From Bacillota bacterium (GTDB taxonomy: Bacteria > Bacillota > UBA4882 > UBA8346), in contig JAEYRN010000062.1 of NCBI GenBank assembly GCA_023435565.1, positions 124,001-188,000 of the forward strand: 64,000 nucleotides of DNA, in the 5' to 3' direction. Position numbers and translations under genes: made by a program. The notes beneath the pieces were generated by a model that worked only from the letters and a program-made list of their open reading frames with translations, did not search any database and was not told the DNA's origin. Below, in pieces: positions 37,378-45,966 of the stretch; position 1 is the stretch's first letter, and each line of letters starts with the position of its first letter.

Positions 37378-37434
37378 ATCAGCGGGCTGGGTTCGGGAAA
37401 TGGTCCACTGGACCATTTCCCTGATGGCGCACCA
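37378..37434 (+). pseudogene. Decayed copy of the tRNA-Lys 3' half, with a 27-bp palindrome in the T-arm
   Basis: ATCAGCGGGC, TGGGTTC and the end TGATGGCGCACCA repeat the 3' half of tRNA-Lys, including CCA. In place of the T-loop is GGGAAATGGTCCA (37395-37407), C, TGGACCATTTCCC (37409-37421). The 5' half of the tRNA is absent, so it is not a functional tRNA. Confidence 0.8.
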
Positions 37435-37446
37435 TTATTCATACTT

Positions 37447-37476
37447 AGACCTCTATAGAGTAGGAGGTCTTTTTTT
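37447..37476 (+). terminator. Second terminator in the tRNA-Lys tail array
   Basis: A 7-bp stem AGACCTC/GAGGTCT (37447-37453 with 37464-37470) and T run. Confidence 0.85.
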
Positions 37477-37530
37477 ATTAGCTGGGTTGGGTTCAAAAAC
37501 GGTACTAGTCTGTTTCCCTGATGGTGCATT
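37477..37530 (+). pseudogene. Second, more degenerate tRNA-Lys 3' tail copy
   Basis: ATTAGCTGGG, TTGGGTTC and TTTCCCTGATGGTGCA match the copy at 37378 and, more weakly, tRNA-Lys. Start-to-start spacing of the two copies is 99 bp, and each follows a terminator, so terminator plus tail was duplicated as one unit. Confidence 0.7.
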
Positions 37531-37628
37531 AACGAAAACTTGAAACCTGTTTTTATGAGAGAAGTTTGAGTGTCCAATAAGTTTAAGGCATAGTTATTGC
37601 AAAATTTAGAAGCAAATAAAAAGATACT

Positions 37629-37656
37629 AAAAAAAGAGGTGTAGACCTCTTTTTTT
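37629..37656. terminator. Bidirectional terminator at the end of the xyl operon
   Basis: A perfect 12-bp inverted repeat (37629-37640 with 37645-37656), a GTAG loop, and A/T runs on both sides. Serves the minus-strand xylose genes and could stop plus-strand read-through. Confidence 0.92.
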
Positions 37657-37684
37657 AGTTATACCAGACAAGGAGAGAGTTTTT

Positions 37685-38815
37685 TTACTTATACATTTCT
37701 TTAAAGTTTTGGAATGCTTGGCCTACGGCTTCACGAATTAGATCTTCGGCTTTTCCGGTCTCTCTTTGGATTAATAAATCCATTAATTTTTCCTTATTAA
37801 GTTTCTGAGCTGACTGAGCACAAGCTTCCCAACTCAATACACTGCGAACGATCCGATCAATTGCCTGATTTTCATTATCATAAGCTCTAGGTACCATATC
37901 ATGACCTTTCCAGCGGGCGTAACCTGCGTTGGCGATCAGTCCGGCAATTGCTATATTCATACCATTAATTCGGGTACCATGATCGATATCATATTTACCT
38001 GGGCCTCCTAAAATGATACCGTCATTATAGCCCTGGCTGTTCAGATGCATATGAACCATAGCGTCATTGTCAAGTTCTTCGACAGTATCGTAAATGTGGT
38101 CAAGCCCAATCATCTCCGAATGGCCAAATTCTTTATTGACGCCCTTCTTTTGGCGTGAAACCCCAAATTCCTCTTCAATTCTTCGGAAGAGTAGTAATGC
38201 AGAGGCTACTGTGGGAAGCAGCATTGCTGGATGGCCTTCATTGGGTTTAGGCTCTATACCAATATAGAGTGCATTTCCTTTTGAAGCTTCATATTTACAT
38301 AGTTTTGCTATGCTTTCTTTTAAGTTTTGATACATGGTTCGAACTGCTATGCTTGCCAGATCGTATCCATAGGAACCATTCCAAAGAACAAAAGAAGGGG
38401 CTTTTGCCGCATCTGGATGCCAGGCTTTTTTGAGGGGTCCATATGCAAGGTCAACGGTTTTTAAACCTAATGTTTCGGCAGCTTCACGTTCTTTGGGGTC
38501 TAAGGATACAATACCGCCATAACCAAAGTGGCTATGGGCACCTGGGGTAATCATAGCTAGGTACATTTTGGCGTCGATAAGGGCATCGGCGATGGCCGGA
38601 GCAGTCTTTTCATTTACTTCGGTGTCATAGTGAAGTTCTAATCCTAATTGAACATTTTCAGGTAAACGGGGTGCAATTTTATCCTTGATGATCCCAATAA
38701 TTCCAACCACGTCAAGTTTGTCTGCGCTCCAGGCAGGTCTGATGTTTGCGGGGACAAATCCTCCTTTACCCGCATTAAAGGTCCAGCGACAAATAGCATG
38801 TAATGATTTTTCCAT
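37685..38815 (-). CDS. Xylose isomerase-like TIM-barrel sugar isomerase
   Basis: 376 residues, shorter than the usual 390-440 of xylose isomerase. The metal-site phrase LYIGIEPKPNEGHP matches the IEPKP of xylose isomerase; NKEFGHSEM and VHMHLNSQGYNDG replace the usual sequences at the later metal ligands, and YDIDHGT supplies further acidic residues. Being cotranscribed with a xylulokinase and a ROK regulator, it is probably an aldose-ketose isomerase for xylose, but it is divergent and another pentose or deoxyhexose substrate is possible. TAAGGAGG precedes the ATG; the kinase gene ends 13 bp upstream. Confidence 0.8.
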   Translation of the reverse strand: MEKSLHAICRWTFNAGKGGFVPANIRPAWSADKLDVVGIIGIIKDKIAPRLPENVQLGLELHYDTEVNEKTAPAIADALIDAKMYLAMITPGAHSHFGYGGIVSLDPKEREAAETLGLKTVDLAYGPLKKAWHPDAAKAPSFVLWNGSYGYDLASIAVRTMYQNLKESIAKLCKYEASKGNALYIGIEPKPNEGHPAMLLPTVASALLLFRRIEEEFGVSRQKKGVNKEFGHSEMIGLDHIYDTVEELDNDAMVHMHLNSQGYNDGIILGGPGKYDIDHGTRINGMNIAIAGLIANAGYARWKGHDMVPRAYDNENQAIDRIVRSVLSWEACAQSAQKLNKEKLMDLLIQRETGKAEDLIREAVGQAFQNFKEMYK

Positions 38816-38827
38816 TTGAAAACCTCC

Positions 38828-40327
38828 TTAATTATTTATGGATTTAAGTTGGGAAGATAAGATTTTTTGCCATTTTTGATAAGCGTTATGGTAAGCCTCG
38901 GATAGAGTCGAATTGGGTTCGATGGTTTTAACAAGTTCAACCCCATTAAAGGCTTGTTGATAATTTTGGTAAATTCCGGCCCCGATACCGGCCCCACGGG
39001 CCGCTCCTTGGGAACCATCGGTGTTATAAAGCTCGATCCGAGCGCCACTGATGGTAGCAAAGGCCTCAGCAAAGACTTGGCTTAAAAACATATTGGCGAA
39101 TCCGGCCTTAATGGTAGAGATGTTAATCCCCATTTGGCGCATGATTCCCATCCCATAGTTTAGTGAGAAAACAATTCCTTCTTGAGCTGCCCGTGCTAAA
39201 TGGGATTGACTATGGATATTAAAGTCTAAACCATGAATTGAAGCGTCAAGTTTATTATTTTCCAGGGTTCGTTCAGCCCCATTACCATAAGGTAAAATGC
39301 TTAATCCGCAAGAACCTGCCGGAACACTGGCCGCCATTTGGTCCATCTCACGATAACTTAAATTACCCATCGAGTTGTTCTTGAGCCAACGATTTAAGAT
39401 GGCGGTACCGTTGATACAAAGTAGAGTTCCATAACGGGGACTTGAAGAGCTATAATTGACATGGACAAAAGTATTGACACGGGAAAGGGGGTCATAATTC
39501 GGTTGATCCCCAACACCATAGACTACACCACTGGTACCAGCAGTAGCGGCAATTTCACCTGGTTCCATCACTTTTAAAGATAAAGCGTTGTTAGGTTGAT
39601 CACCTGCCCGGTACGAGACTGGCGTTTCCTTCTTTAATCCTAATTCTGAGGCCGCCTCCGAAGTTAGTGTGCCTTGGATTGAAAACACCGGTACTACTTC
39701 TGGAAGAAACTCAGGAGAAATCCGATAATTATCTAGGACTAAGTTGGCCGGCTTTTGGTGTGGGTAATCCCATAAAATTCCTTCCGATAAACCGGAAGGT
39801 GTGGTCTTAATTTCACCGGTTAACCGCATGGCAATATATTCTCCGGGTAACATCATTTTAAAAATTTGAGAATATATTTCGGGTTCGTTTTCTTGAACCC
39901 ATTTAAGCTTAGAAGCAGTAAAGTTTCCGGGAGAATTAAGCAAAGTTTGAAGACATTGGTCCTTTCCTATAGAAACAAAAGCATCTTCACCGATTTTAAC
40001 AGCACGACTGTCACACCAAATAATCGATGGTCGTAAAACTTTCCGGTTTTGATCTACAAGAACCAAACCATGCATTTGATATGCAATACCAATCGCTTTA
40101 ACTTCTTGAAGATCAATACCGTTTTCGTTACGGATCTTCGCCGTAGCCAGCTTGATATGTTTCCACCATTCCTCCGGATCTTGTTCGGCCCACCCCGGCT
40201 TTGGGGCTTGAATCTCCATTTCCTCCGAGGGAGATACTGCTGAGGCAACTGTCTTTCCTGAATCAATCTCCACTAGGGAAGCTTTAATAGAAGAACTTCC
40301 GATATCAAATCCCAGCAAATAACCCAA
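38828..40327 (-). CDS. xylB: FGGY-family carbohydrate kinase, xylulokinase type
   Basis: 499 residues. Phosphorylates D-xylulose. ATP-binding phosphate-1 motif LLGFDIGSSSIKASL at the start, PGWAEQDPEEWW, IGIAYQMHGLVLVD with SIIWCDSRA, and the second-domain YRAGDQPNNALSLKV with AATAGTSGVV. Start is a TTG at 40327 preceded by AAGGAGAAGAGAG. Second gene of a ROK-kinase-isomerase operon, 28 bp after the ROK gene. The exact ketose is inferred from neighbours. Confidence 0.9.
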   Translation of the reverse strand: MGYLLGFDIGSSSIKASLVEIDSGKTVASAVSPSEEMEIQAPKPGWAEQDPEEWWKHIKLATAKIRNENGIDLQEVKAIGIAYQMHGLVLVDQNRKVLRPSIIWCDSRAVKIGEDAFVSIGKDQCLQTLLNSPGNFTASKLKWVQENEPEIYSQIFKMMLPGEYIAMRLTGEIKTTPSGLSEGILWDYPHQKPANLVLDNYRISPEFLPEVVPVFSIQGTLTSEAASELGLKKETPVSYRAGDQPNNALSLKVMEPGEIAATAGTSGVVYGVGDQPNYDPLSRVNTFVHVNYSSSSPRYGTLLCINGTAILNRWLKNNSMGNLSYREMDQMAASVPAGSCGLSILPYGNGAERTLENNKLDASIHGLDFNIHSQSHLARAAQEGIVFSLNYGMGIMRQMGINISTIKAGFANMFLSQVFAEAFATISGARIELYNTDGSQGAARGAGIGAGIYQNYQQAFNGVELVKTIEPNSTLSEAYHNAYQKWQKILSSQLKSINN

Positions 40328-40355
40328 ATTCTCTCTTCTCCTTTCATTGTAATTA

Positions 40356-41507
40356 CTAACTTTTTAATAAATTGTCAATCATTAAACTACCGACTCCTAA
40401 AGCTGTAGCCCTGTTTTTTAACTCGGAAAATTGAAGCGAGACACCACGATATGAGTATTCAAAACAATGATCTTTAATTTCTTTTAAGAGCCGGTAAATG
40501 ACTAAGTTTTCAGCTTCGATAATTTTGCCGCCGATAATAATCGTTTCCGGGTTTAATCCATTAATAAGATTGGCTATGCCTAAACCCAAATAATAGATTA
40601 TTTCATCAAAAACTTTAGCGGCGATTGGGTCTTGTTTAAAAAAGGCGTTTAATAATTCTTCGTAAGAGTTAAGTTCGGTACCAGAGTATTGATGATATAG
40701 TTTCAAGGCGGCGTTATTTGACGCATAGACTTCCCAACAACCATTTTTACCACATCTGCAAGGGAGTCCGTTAGGTACGAGAGACATATGGCCAAATTCG
40801 CCGGCTAAATAATTGTGACCGTAAAACAGATTGTTGTTAAGGATTAAACCAGTACCAATTCCTAATCCAATGGAAATATAAATTACGTTAGAAATTCCTT
40901 GGGCGGCTCCAAAATTAAACTCCCCAACGGCTGCAGCTTTGGCCTCATTCTCAACGATAACCGGTAAATCAATGGGTAAGATCGAGGACAAATTTACGTT
41001 TTTCCAACCCAAATTAGGAGCAAAATCAACAATTCCGGAATGGTGATTAACTATACCGGGAACACCGATTCCGATACCGGATATTTTTGATATGGGTATT
41101 CTTGATGAATTACAGATTCGAAAAATGGCCTGGTGTAAGAGGGAAGCTATTTCCCACTCATTACTATTATTAAATTTTACCTCTTCAATTCCGAGAATTG
41201 ATCCCTGAAGATTGATTAAGAGCATTATTAAACGATCAACTTGTAAGTCAACTCCAATAACATACAAAGAATCGGGATTAAGGCGGTATAATTCCGATTT
41301 ACGACCTCCACTGGATACGGCATTACCGAACGCGACTATCCGGTTTTCATTTAGTAGTTCTGTAATAAAAGTAGCTACAGTAGTAATGCTGATGCCTAAT
41401 TTCTGAGCGGTCTCTCTTTTGGAAACCGGTCCGTTTTTACGGATATATTCCAAAATCTGGCGTTTGTTATTGGTACGCATAATCCGGTGGTTAATAGCCT
41501 TTTTCAT
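40356..41507 (-). CDS. ROK-family transcriptional regulator, XylR-like
   Basis: 383 residues. N-terminal winged helix (NKRQILEYIRKNGPVSKRET, then AQKLGISITTVATFITELL), followed by the ROK sugar-kinase-like domain with VIGVDLQ, GIGVPGIVN, GLGIGTGLILNN and the zinc motif GHMSLVPNG, then CRCGKNGCWE. It heads the operon with xylB and the isomerase gene and probably represses it without xylose. A GGAG site precedes the ATG. No operator palindrome was confidently found. Confidence 0.9.
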   Translation of the reverse strand: MKKAINHRIMRTNNKRQILEYIRKNGPVSKRETAQKLGISITTVATFITELLNENRIVAFGNAVSSGGRKSELYRLNPDSLYVIGVDLQVDRLIMLLINLQGSILGIEEVKFNNSNEWEIASLLHQAIFRICNSSRIPISKISGIGIGVPGIVNHHSGIVDFAPNLGWKNVNLSSILPIDLPVIVENEAKAAAVGEFNFGAAQGISNVIYISIGLGIGTGLILNNNLFYGHNYLAGEFGHMSLVPNGLPCRCGKNGCWEVYASNNAALKLYHQYSGTELNSYEELLNAFFKQDPIAAKVFDEIIYYLGLGIANLINGLNPETIIIGGKIIEAENLVIYRLLKEIKDHCFEYSYRGVSLQFSELKNRATALGVGSLMIDNLLKS

Positions 41508-41605
41508 TAAAATCTCCGGTGGTAACTTTTTAAAAAACTTTTCAAAAGTATTTTATTATTAGTTTCGACGGAAAAGAACTTTTTCCTTTTTTTTTTAAAA
41601 AATAA

Positions 41606-41630
41606 AAACCCGGTTATAAATACCGGGTTT
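41606..41630 (-). terminator. Terminator of the starch-binding-type module gene
   Basis: A 9-bp stem AAACCCGGT/ACCGGGTTT (41606-41614 with 41622-41630), 7-base loop, long T-rich tail on the minus strand. Confidence 0.88.
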
Positions 41631-41651
41631 TCAAAGTATTAAATGAAGCCG

Positions 41652-42005
41652 TTACTGTAAATGCATAATCCAGTTAGCACCGTTATTATTATCCCAGTTG
41701 GCGGCGCTGTCTTTAAAACAAAAGTTTAGTTCTTGATTACCGTTGGCCTTAACTTCCGTTGAAAATTTGTCGCCGATTCGTTCCATTTTGATGGTATTTG
41801 CGGGAGAATTCCAGCTGTCAAATGAATAATGAAGAAACACCGAATCGGCACCGGAGTCTTTGAGAAGGCCATGGTAGCTGATTTGAACTGTATCGCCAGG
41901 ACTTGCAGGTGCAGGATTCCAGGAAATGCGGTGGTCTTCAAAACTACCTATTTCAAAATCGTTCCGTTTATTTTGGTTCAAAAAATTCCTCATAAAATTA
42001 TTCAA
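41652..42005 (-). CDS. Stand-alone carbohydrate-binding module protein (CBM25/53-like)
   Basis: 117 residues. After a 30-residue leader comes one beta-sandwich module: WNPAPASPGDTVQISYHGLL, LHYSFDSWN, ELNFCFKDSAANWDNNNGAN. The conserved Trp and the W-DNNNG-NW pattern are those of starch-binding CBM25/26/53 modules. No signal peptide and no catalytic domain. The start is the TTG at 42005, seven bases after GGAGGG. Why a lone cytoplasmic module exists is unknown; intracellular polysaccharide (glycogen) binding is one idea (inference). Confidence 0.78.
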   Translation of the reverse strand: MNNFMRNFLNQNKRNDFEIGSFEDHRISWNPAPASPGDTVQISYHGLLKDSGADSVFLHYSFDSWNSPANTIKMERIGDKFSTEVKANGNQELNFCFKDSAANWDNNNGANWIMHLQ

Positions 42006-42147
42006 AACCAACCCTCCTTTTATTTTTCTACGAAGCTATTTTTCCCGGAGAGAAATAAATTACGCCCGGAAACCAATGCCACTCTTAAAAAAGGTTTTCC
42101 TGCAAAGATGGTTACTGGTAGGTTAATCGGACAGATTAGTTACCCAA

Positions 42148-44052
42148 CTAGTTAAAATAATCGATTATTCCTAGAAAAATTCCTTTAGCAGCATCTTCTT
42201 TAAAAGCGTCTGAACTAAGTACAAGTTCTTCCTGCTGGTTGGAGAGGAAACCTAATTCTATTAAAATACCGACCATTGGAGTCTCGCGAATGACTACAAA
42301 GTTATTAGTTTTAACTGAGAGCTTCTTTAACCCGGTTTGCCTAGTTATCAAATTCAATATTTTAGTAGCCATTATTCCGGCTTTGGAACGATTGGGGTTA
42401 TAAAAAACTTCAATTCCATGAATTTGAGGTTTGGGGTGGCTATTTGTATGAATACTAACAAAAAAGTCAGCCATCAAGTAATTGGCTAAAAAGGCCCGCT
42501 CATAGAGACTGATATATGTATCTTCAAATCTGGTTAAAACTACATTAGCCCCCGCTTCTTCCAGAAGATTTTTAAGGCGGAGAGATACTTCCAAATTCAA
42601 CTCTTTTTCAATTAACCCATTCTTCCCGGAAGCGCCATTATCCATACCGCCATGACCCGGGTCAAGAACAAAGGTTTGATTAACCAATGGCGATTCTTGA
42701 AAAACTAAACGTAATTGACGTTTATTAGGAGAGAGATCCATAACGTAGCCTAAATAGTATTTTAGATCAATTTCCACTCGGACCTGATGAGAATTAAGCG
42801 TAGTTAAAATGACATCTTTTCCTTGATTACCACTTAAAATAGGGCTTGTTAAACCAGGTTGGAATTGAGTATAGTCTAAATTAAGCAGAAGGCGTTTAGC
42901 ATTTTTCACTTTTTCAACCTCTGCTACTATCTCTCCGTCTCCTTTAATCACTAATTGACTTCCTTGACTCAAGTTTGTCCATTCTATTCCGGTTATAAGC
43001 TGGACTTTTCGGATTTGAATCAAATTGGGGTTGTCCTGGGCCGGGGTTACAAATAATTCTTCAGATTTTAAAAGAGTGAGGCTTAGCCGGACCGTACTAG
43101 GTTCAATTTGTTCTACCAAAACTTCTTTTATTAATTCACCATCTCCGGAAATGGTTTTTTTACGGGTTTTTAAAACAGCACTATGAAAATCAATAATTAA
43201 ACTCCGGGAATCATTTTGAACCACTTTATAGTCTGCCGGTGAAGATGTTTTAATGTTGATTTTGATCTCCTCTCCCTGGTGAAAAAGGGATAAATCCTCT
43301 AAAAAATAATTGAATACAATCAAAACCCGTTCGGGAAAATCAGGATCGGTGACGACTTGGTATCCGGGTGATGAAGACAAATCGAAAGCCAGAGTTAGAA
43401 GGTGGTTATCATCCTCACTAAAGCGCACTTTTTTAATAAAGGTATTCCGAAGATTAGTTAGCTTAGTGAGGGCAACAGGATGAACTTTGGCGTTGGAAAG
43501 TTGACAAACTAGCCGATCAGGTTTGGTTAACAAAAAATTTTTAAATCCGGTTGTTTCGGTTAAAATTAATTCTAGACCAGGACGGTCCCGGTATTGAATG
43601 AAATCCAAATCTAAAAGGTAGGTTTCCCCCCATGTTAATCTTAATTGACGATTAATCCGGCCTGATTCGGATATATCCAAAATATTAAAAAATTCCATAG
43701 GAAGCCATAAAGAATCTTCTTGTATAAAGGGGTGATTACTTAATTGATAGTTTTTCCCATTGAAAATTAGTTGGGAATAATCGGGTTTAAATTCCAGTTT
43801 TGAATTGGCGAAGTTAATTTTAATGATGCCTTTATCAATTTCCCAATTAGTTTTAGTCTTAAAAATATATTCTAATAAAAGTTGATTAATATATAAAACA
43901 TTCTCCTTCTCTATATATTTGATTTTTGGGTCAAGTTCATGGTTACCCAAAACAACTGACGATGGGGAGGTTTTTTCAAAGGCCAAAGAAATTTTCTGAA
44001 ACAAAAATGTAAAAAGAACTAAAATTATAAAAATTTTGATAAATTTGTACAA
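42148..44052 (-). CDS. Exported N-acetylmuramoyl-L-alanine amidase with AMIN-type domains
   Basis: 634 residues. Signal peptide (KFIKIFIILVLFTFLFQ). Residues about 35-130 resemble a copper-amine-oxidase N-terminal-like domain (NVLYINQLLLEY, then ANSKLEFKPDYSQLIFNG), followed by two or three AMIN-like beta domains, then an Amidase_3 catalytic domain from about 450: FVLDPGHGGMDNGASG, the Glu in GLIEKELNLEV, SIHTNSHP and the catalytic Glu in ILIELGFLSN. Cleaves the amide bond between MurNAc and the stem peptide; the AMIN part directs it to the wall. Likely role in cell division or sporulation. Confidence 0.92.
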   Translation of the reverse strand: MYKFIKIFIILVLFTFLFQKISLAFEKTSPSSVVLGNHELDPKIKYIEKENVLYINQLLLEYIFKTKTNWEIDKGIIKINFANSKLEFKPDYSQLIFNGKNYQLSNHPFIQEDSLWLPMEFFNILDISESGRINRQLRLTWGETYLLDLDFIQYRDRPGLELILTETTGFKNFLLTKPDRLVCQLSNAKVHPVALTKLTNLRNTFIKKVRFSEDDNHLLTLAFDLSSSPGYQVVTDPDFPERVLIVFNYFLEDLSLFHQGEEIKINIKTSSPADYKVVQNDSRSLIIDFHSAVLKTRKKTISGDGELIKEVLVEQIEPSTVRLSLTLLKSEELFVTPAQDNPNLIQIRKVQLITGIEWTNLSQGSQLVIKGDGEIVAEVEKVKNAKRLLLNLDYTQFQPGLTSPILSGNQGKDVILTTLNSHQVRVEIDLKYYLGYVMDLSPNKRQLRLVFQESPLVNQTFVLDPGHGGMDNGASGKNGLIEKELNLEVSLRLKNLLEEAGANVVLTRFEDTYISLYERAFLANYLMADFFVSIHTNSHPKPQIHGIEVFYNPNRSKAGIMATKILNLITRQTGLKKLSVKTNNFVVIRETPMVGILIELGFLSNQQEELVLSSDAFKEDAAKGIFLGIIDYFN

Positions 44053-44331
44053 TGTTCCTCTCCCCTTGTCCCATCATTCAATGTCAGCAAGGGTAGTTCC
44101 TGTCACCAAGCAGTCTTGGGAGAAAATACTTAATTTGAACATAATAATTAACCTATTTAATATTAAGATTATGATCAAATATGTTAAATCCGGACTTTAG
44201 CACAAAAAATAAAAGAGATAATATAATTAGAATTTATAATGCTCCTCCAATGAAAGGCTTGAATATACTAGACTATGGCATAAAACTTATTGCGGCCTAG
44301 ATAGATTGATATGGAGGCTGACGTTTAATTG

Positions 44332-44781
44332 ATGAACAAAGATTTATTTACACCATTAAGTCTGTTGCTCTCCCAAGAAAACATGCTTCAGTTCAAGAGA
44401 ATTGTAAATCAATTTAATGATGTTTTTAATGATGACTTTTGGGAAAGCGTCTCTAGGGTTAATCAGTTTGTAAAAGGAAAACCCGGAGGAAATATACCGG
44501 TTGAAATTTGGGAGAACAAAAACCATTTTTACGTTATGGCTTTAGTGGCCGGGATTAAGGATAAACAAAATATTAAAATCAAGTTTAAAGATAATAACAC
44601 TATAATTCTTAAAGCCAAATATCCGTTACTGAAACCTGTTGAAGATAGTTATATGGTACAAACTGAGGTTTCGAGGTTTGATGAAAGAGAGATTAGTTTG
44701 GCCCAGCCAGTGGATAGTAATAGTTATGAACTTGAATTAAATGAAGGGGTAATAACCCTTATTTTAGATAAGCAATTATGA
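44332..44781 (+). CDS. Hsp20/alpha-crystallin-like small heat-shock protein
   Basis: 149 residues. After a hydrophobic N-terminal arm comes an alpha-crystallin-like beta domain: IPVEIWENKNHFYVMALVAG, then IKIKFKDNNTIILKAKY, and LNEGVITLILDK near the end. The C-terminal I-x-I/V motif of typical sHsps is missing, so it is divergent. The ribosome site GGAGG is rather far (11-14 bases) from TTG 44329 or ATG 44332. Terminator 30 bp downstream. Confidence 0.75.
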   Translation: MNKDLFTPLSLLLSQENMLQFKRIVNQFNDVFNDDFWESVSRVNQFVKGKPGGNIPVEIWENKNHFYVMALVAGIKDKQNIKIKFKDNNTIILKAKYPLLKPVEDSYMVQTEVSRFDEREISLAQPVDSNSYELELNEGVITLILDKQL

Positions 44782-44810
44782 AAGAAATTATTGCTTAAAT
44801 TGTTATTAAG

Positions 44811-44832
44811 CGGCCCCCAAAGGGCCGTTTTC
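44811..44832 (+). terminator. Terminator of the Hsp20-like gene
   Basis: A 6-bp GC stem CGGCCC/GGGCCG (44811-44816 with 44822-44827) and T tail. Confidence 0.85.
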
Positions 44833-44953
44833 ATCTTAATTTTTTGGCAATCATTGAGAAAGTCAATTAATTAAACATTTCTTTTCTTTTCCCGATAATA
44901 ATAGAGTAAGCAAGGATTGTAGGCGTAATGAAAAATTTGGAGGAGCCTGATAA

Positions 44954-45544
44954 ATGGCTGATTTTCCAACTCGGAATTTTACCGCGGGAGAAGTGATTTT
45001 TACCGAAAGTTCATTAGCTTCGGTAGCTTATATTTTAAAAGAGGGTAGCATAGAGATCTCAGTTAACCGTAAAAATAAAAAGGTAGTCTTGGCGGTACTT
45101 AAACCTGGAGAAATTTTTGGAGAAATGGCGTTATTCATAAATGACCATAAACGGACCGCTACAGCAACTACCCTTGAGGCAAGTGAAGTTATAGTAGTAT
45201 ATAAAGATAGTTTTTATAAATATCTTAACGAATCTTCGGTTGTAATCCGGACTTTAATAAATAGTCTAATTGAGCGGCTTTACAAGACCACCACGATGTT
45301 GGTGGAGACGGAAGACCTTTCTTACAGAATCAGTCAAATTTTAAGGTTGTTGTCACTTAATGAAATAACTATATTGCAATATGATGAGACTGTTAAAACT
45401 TTGTCCCGGACTTTTAGAATAGACCCTAATGTCATAGGAGATAAGTTAGAACAATTGGCTAGGTCGAATTTGATTGAATTTACCATGACCAATACGGGTA
45501 AGAGAGGTATAAAAATCAATCGTAATGTGGTTTATATTGATTAA
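44954..45544 (+). CDS. Cyclic-nucleotide-binding domain regulator (Crp/Fnr-like)
   Basis: 196 residues. Residues about 5-110 form a cNMP-binding beta barrel (FTAGEVIFTESSLASVAYIL, then PGEIFGEMALFINDHKRTAT), followed by a long dimerisation helix and a short C-terminal part (FRIDPNVIGDKLEQLARSNL) resembling the Crp winged helix but divergent. The GEMALF phrase with a following RTAT matches the phosphate-binding cassette. Ligand and targets unknown. GGAGG lies about 9 bases before the ATG; a bidirectional terminator separates it from the HMA gene. Confidence 0.82.
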   Translation: MADFPTRNFTAGEVIFTESSLASVAYILKEGSIEISVNRKNKKVVLAVLKPGEIFGEMALFINDHKRTATATTLEASEVIVVYKDSFYKYLNESSVVIRTLINSLIERLYKTTTMLVETEDLSYRISQILRLLSLNEITILQYDETVKTLSRTFRIDPNVIGDKLEQLARSNLIEFTMTNTGKRGIKINRNVVYID

Positions 45545-45551
45545 GTTATTA

Positions 45552-45593
45552 AAAGTAAAAAACGGTCCTAATAAACGGACGGTTTTTTACTTT
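45552..45593. terminator. Bidirectional terminator between Crp-like and HMA genes
   Basis: 17-bp arms with one mismatch (45552-45568 with 45577-45593), 8-base loop, A and T runs on both flanks. Confidence 0.9.
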
Positions 45594-45606
45594 CAAGAGG
45601 TATGGT

Positions 45607-45834
45607 TTAATCATCACCACGATCCGATACATCCACACCCTGGCTTTCAATGGCTTCTTTAATGTTTTGGATGTTAACGATACCTGGGGTATAACTTACC
45701 AATACTTTTTTGGCCCCGGTGTCTACCTTAACGCAATTAACTCCTTCTAAAGCAGCGACGGCTTTTTTAATTCCTTCTTGATCAGCGCTGTTAATAATGT
45801 TCACAATGTCAAAACTCCGATCCAAATTGGCCAT
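45607..45834 (-). CDS. Heavy-metal-associated (HMA) fold protein without the CxxC metal site
   Basis: 75 residues with the HMA beta-alpha-beta pattern: FDIVNIINSADQEGIKKAV, GVNCVKVDTGAKKVLVSYTP, NIQNIKEAIESQG. The metal loop that is normally G-M-T-C-x-x-C reads NSADQEG, so copper binding by that site is lost. AAAAGGAGGA precedes the ATG. Opposite strand to its neighbours. It may bind something else or act by protein contact; function unknown. Confidence 0.78.
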   Translation of the reverse strand: MANLDRSFDIVNIINSADQEGIKKAVAALEGVNCVKVDTGAKKVLVSYTPGIVNIQNIKEAIESQGVDVSDRGDD

Positions 45835-45966
45835 CTTATTTCCTCCTTTTCAATATTTTCTCCAAAAAAATGAGTTTAATAAATATACATGAGGCTGGAC
45901 CGTCAAGGATAAGATAAAATCACTTGGAGTAATATAAATTTTCAATTGAAATTTTAAGAGGTTAAT

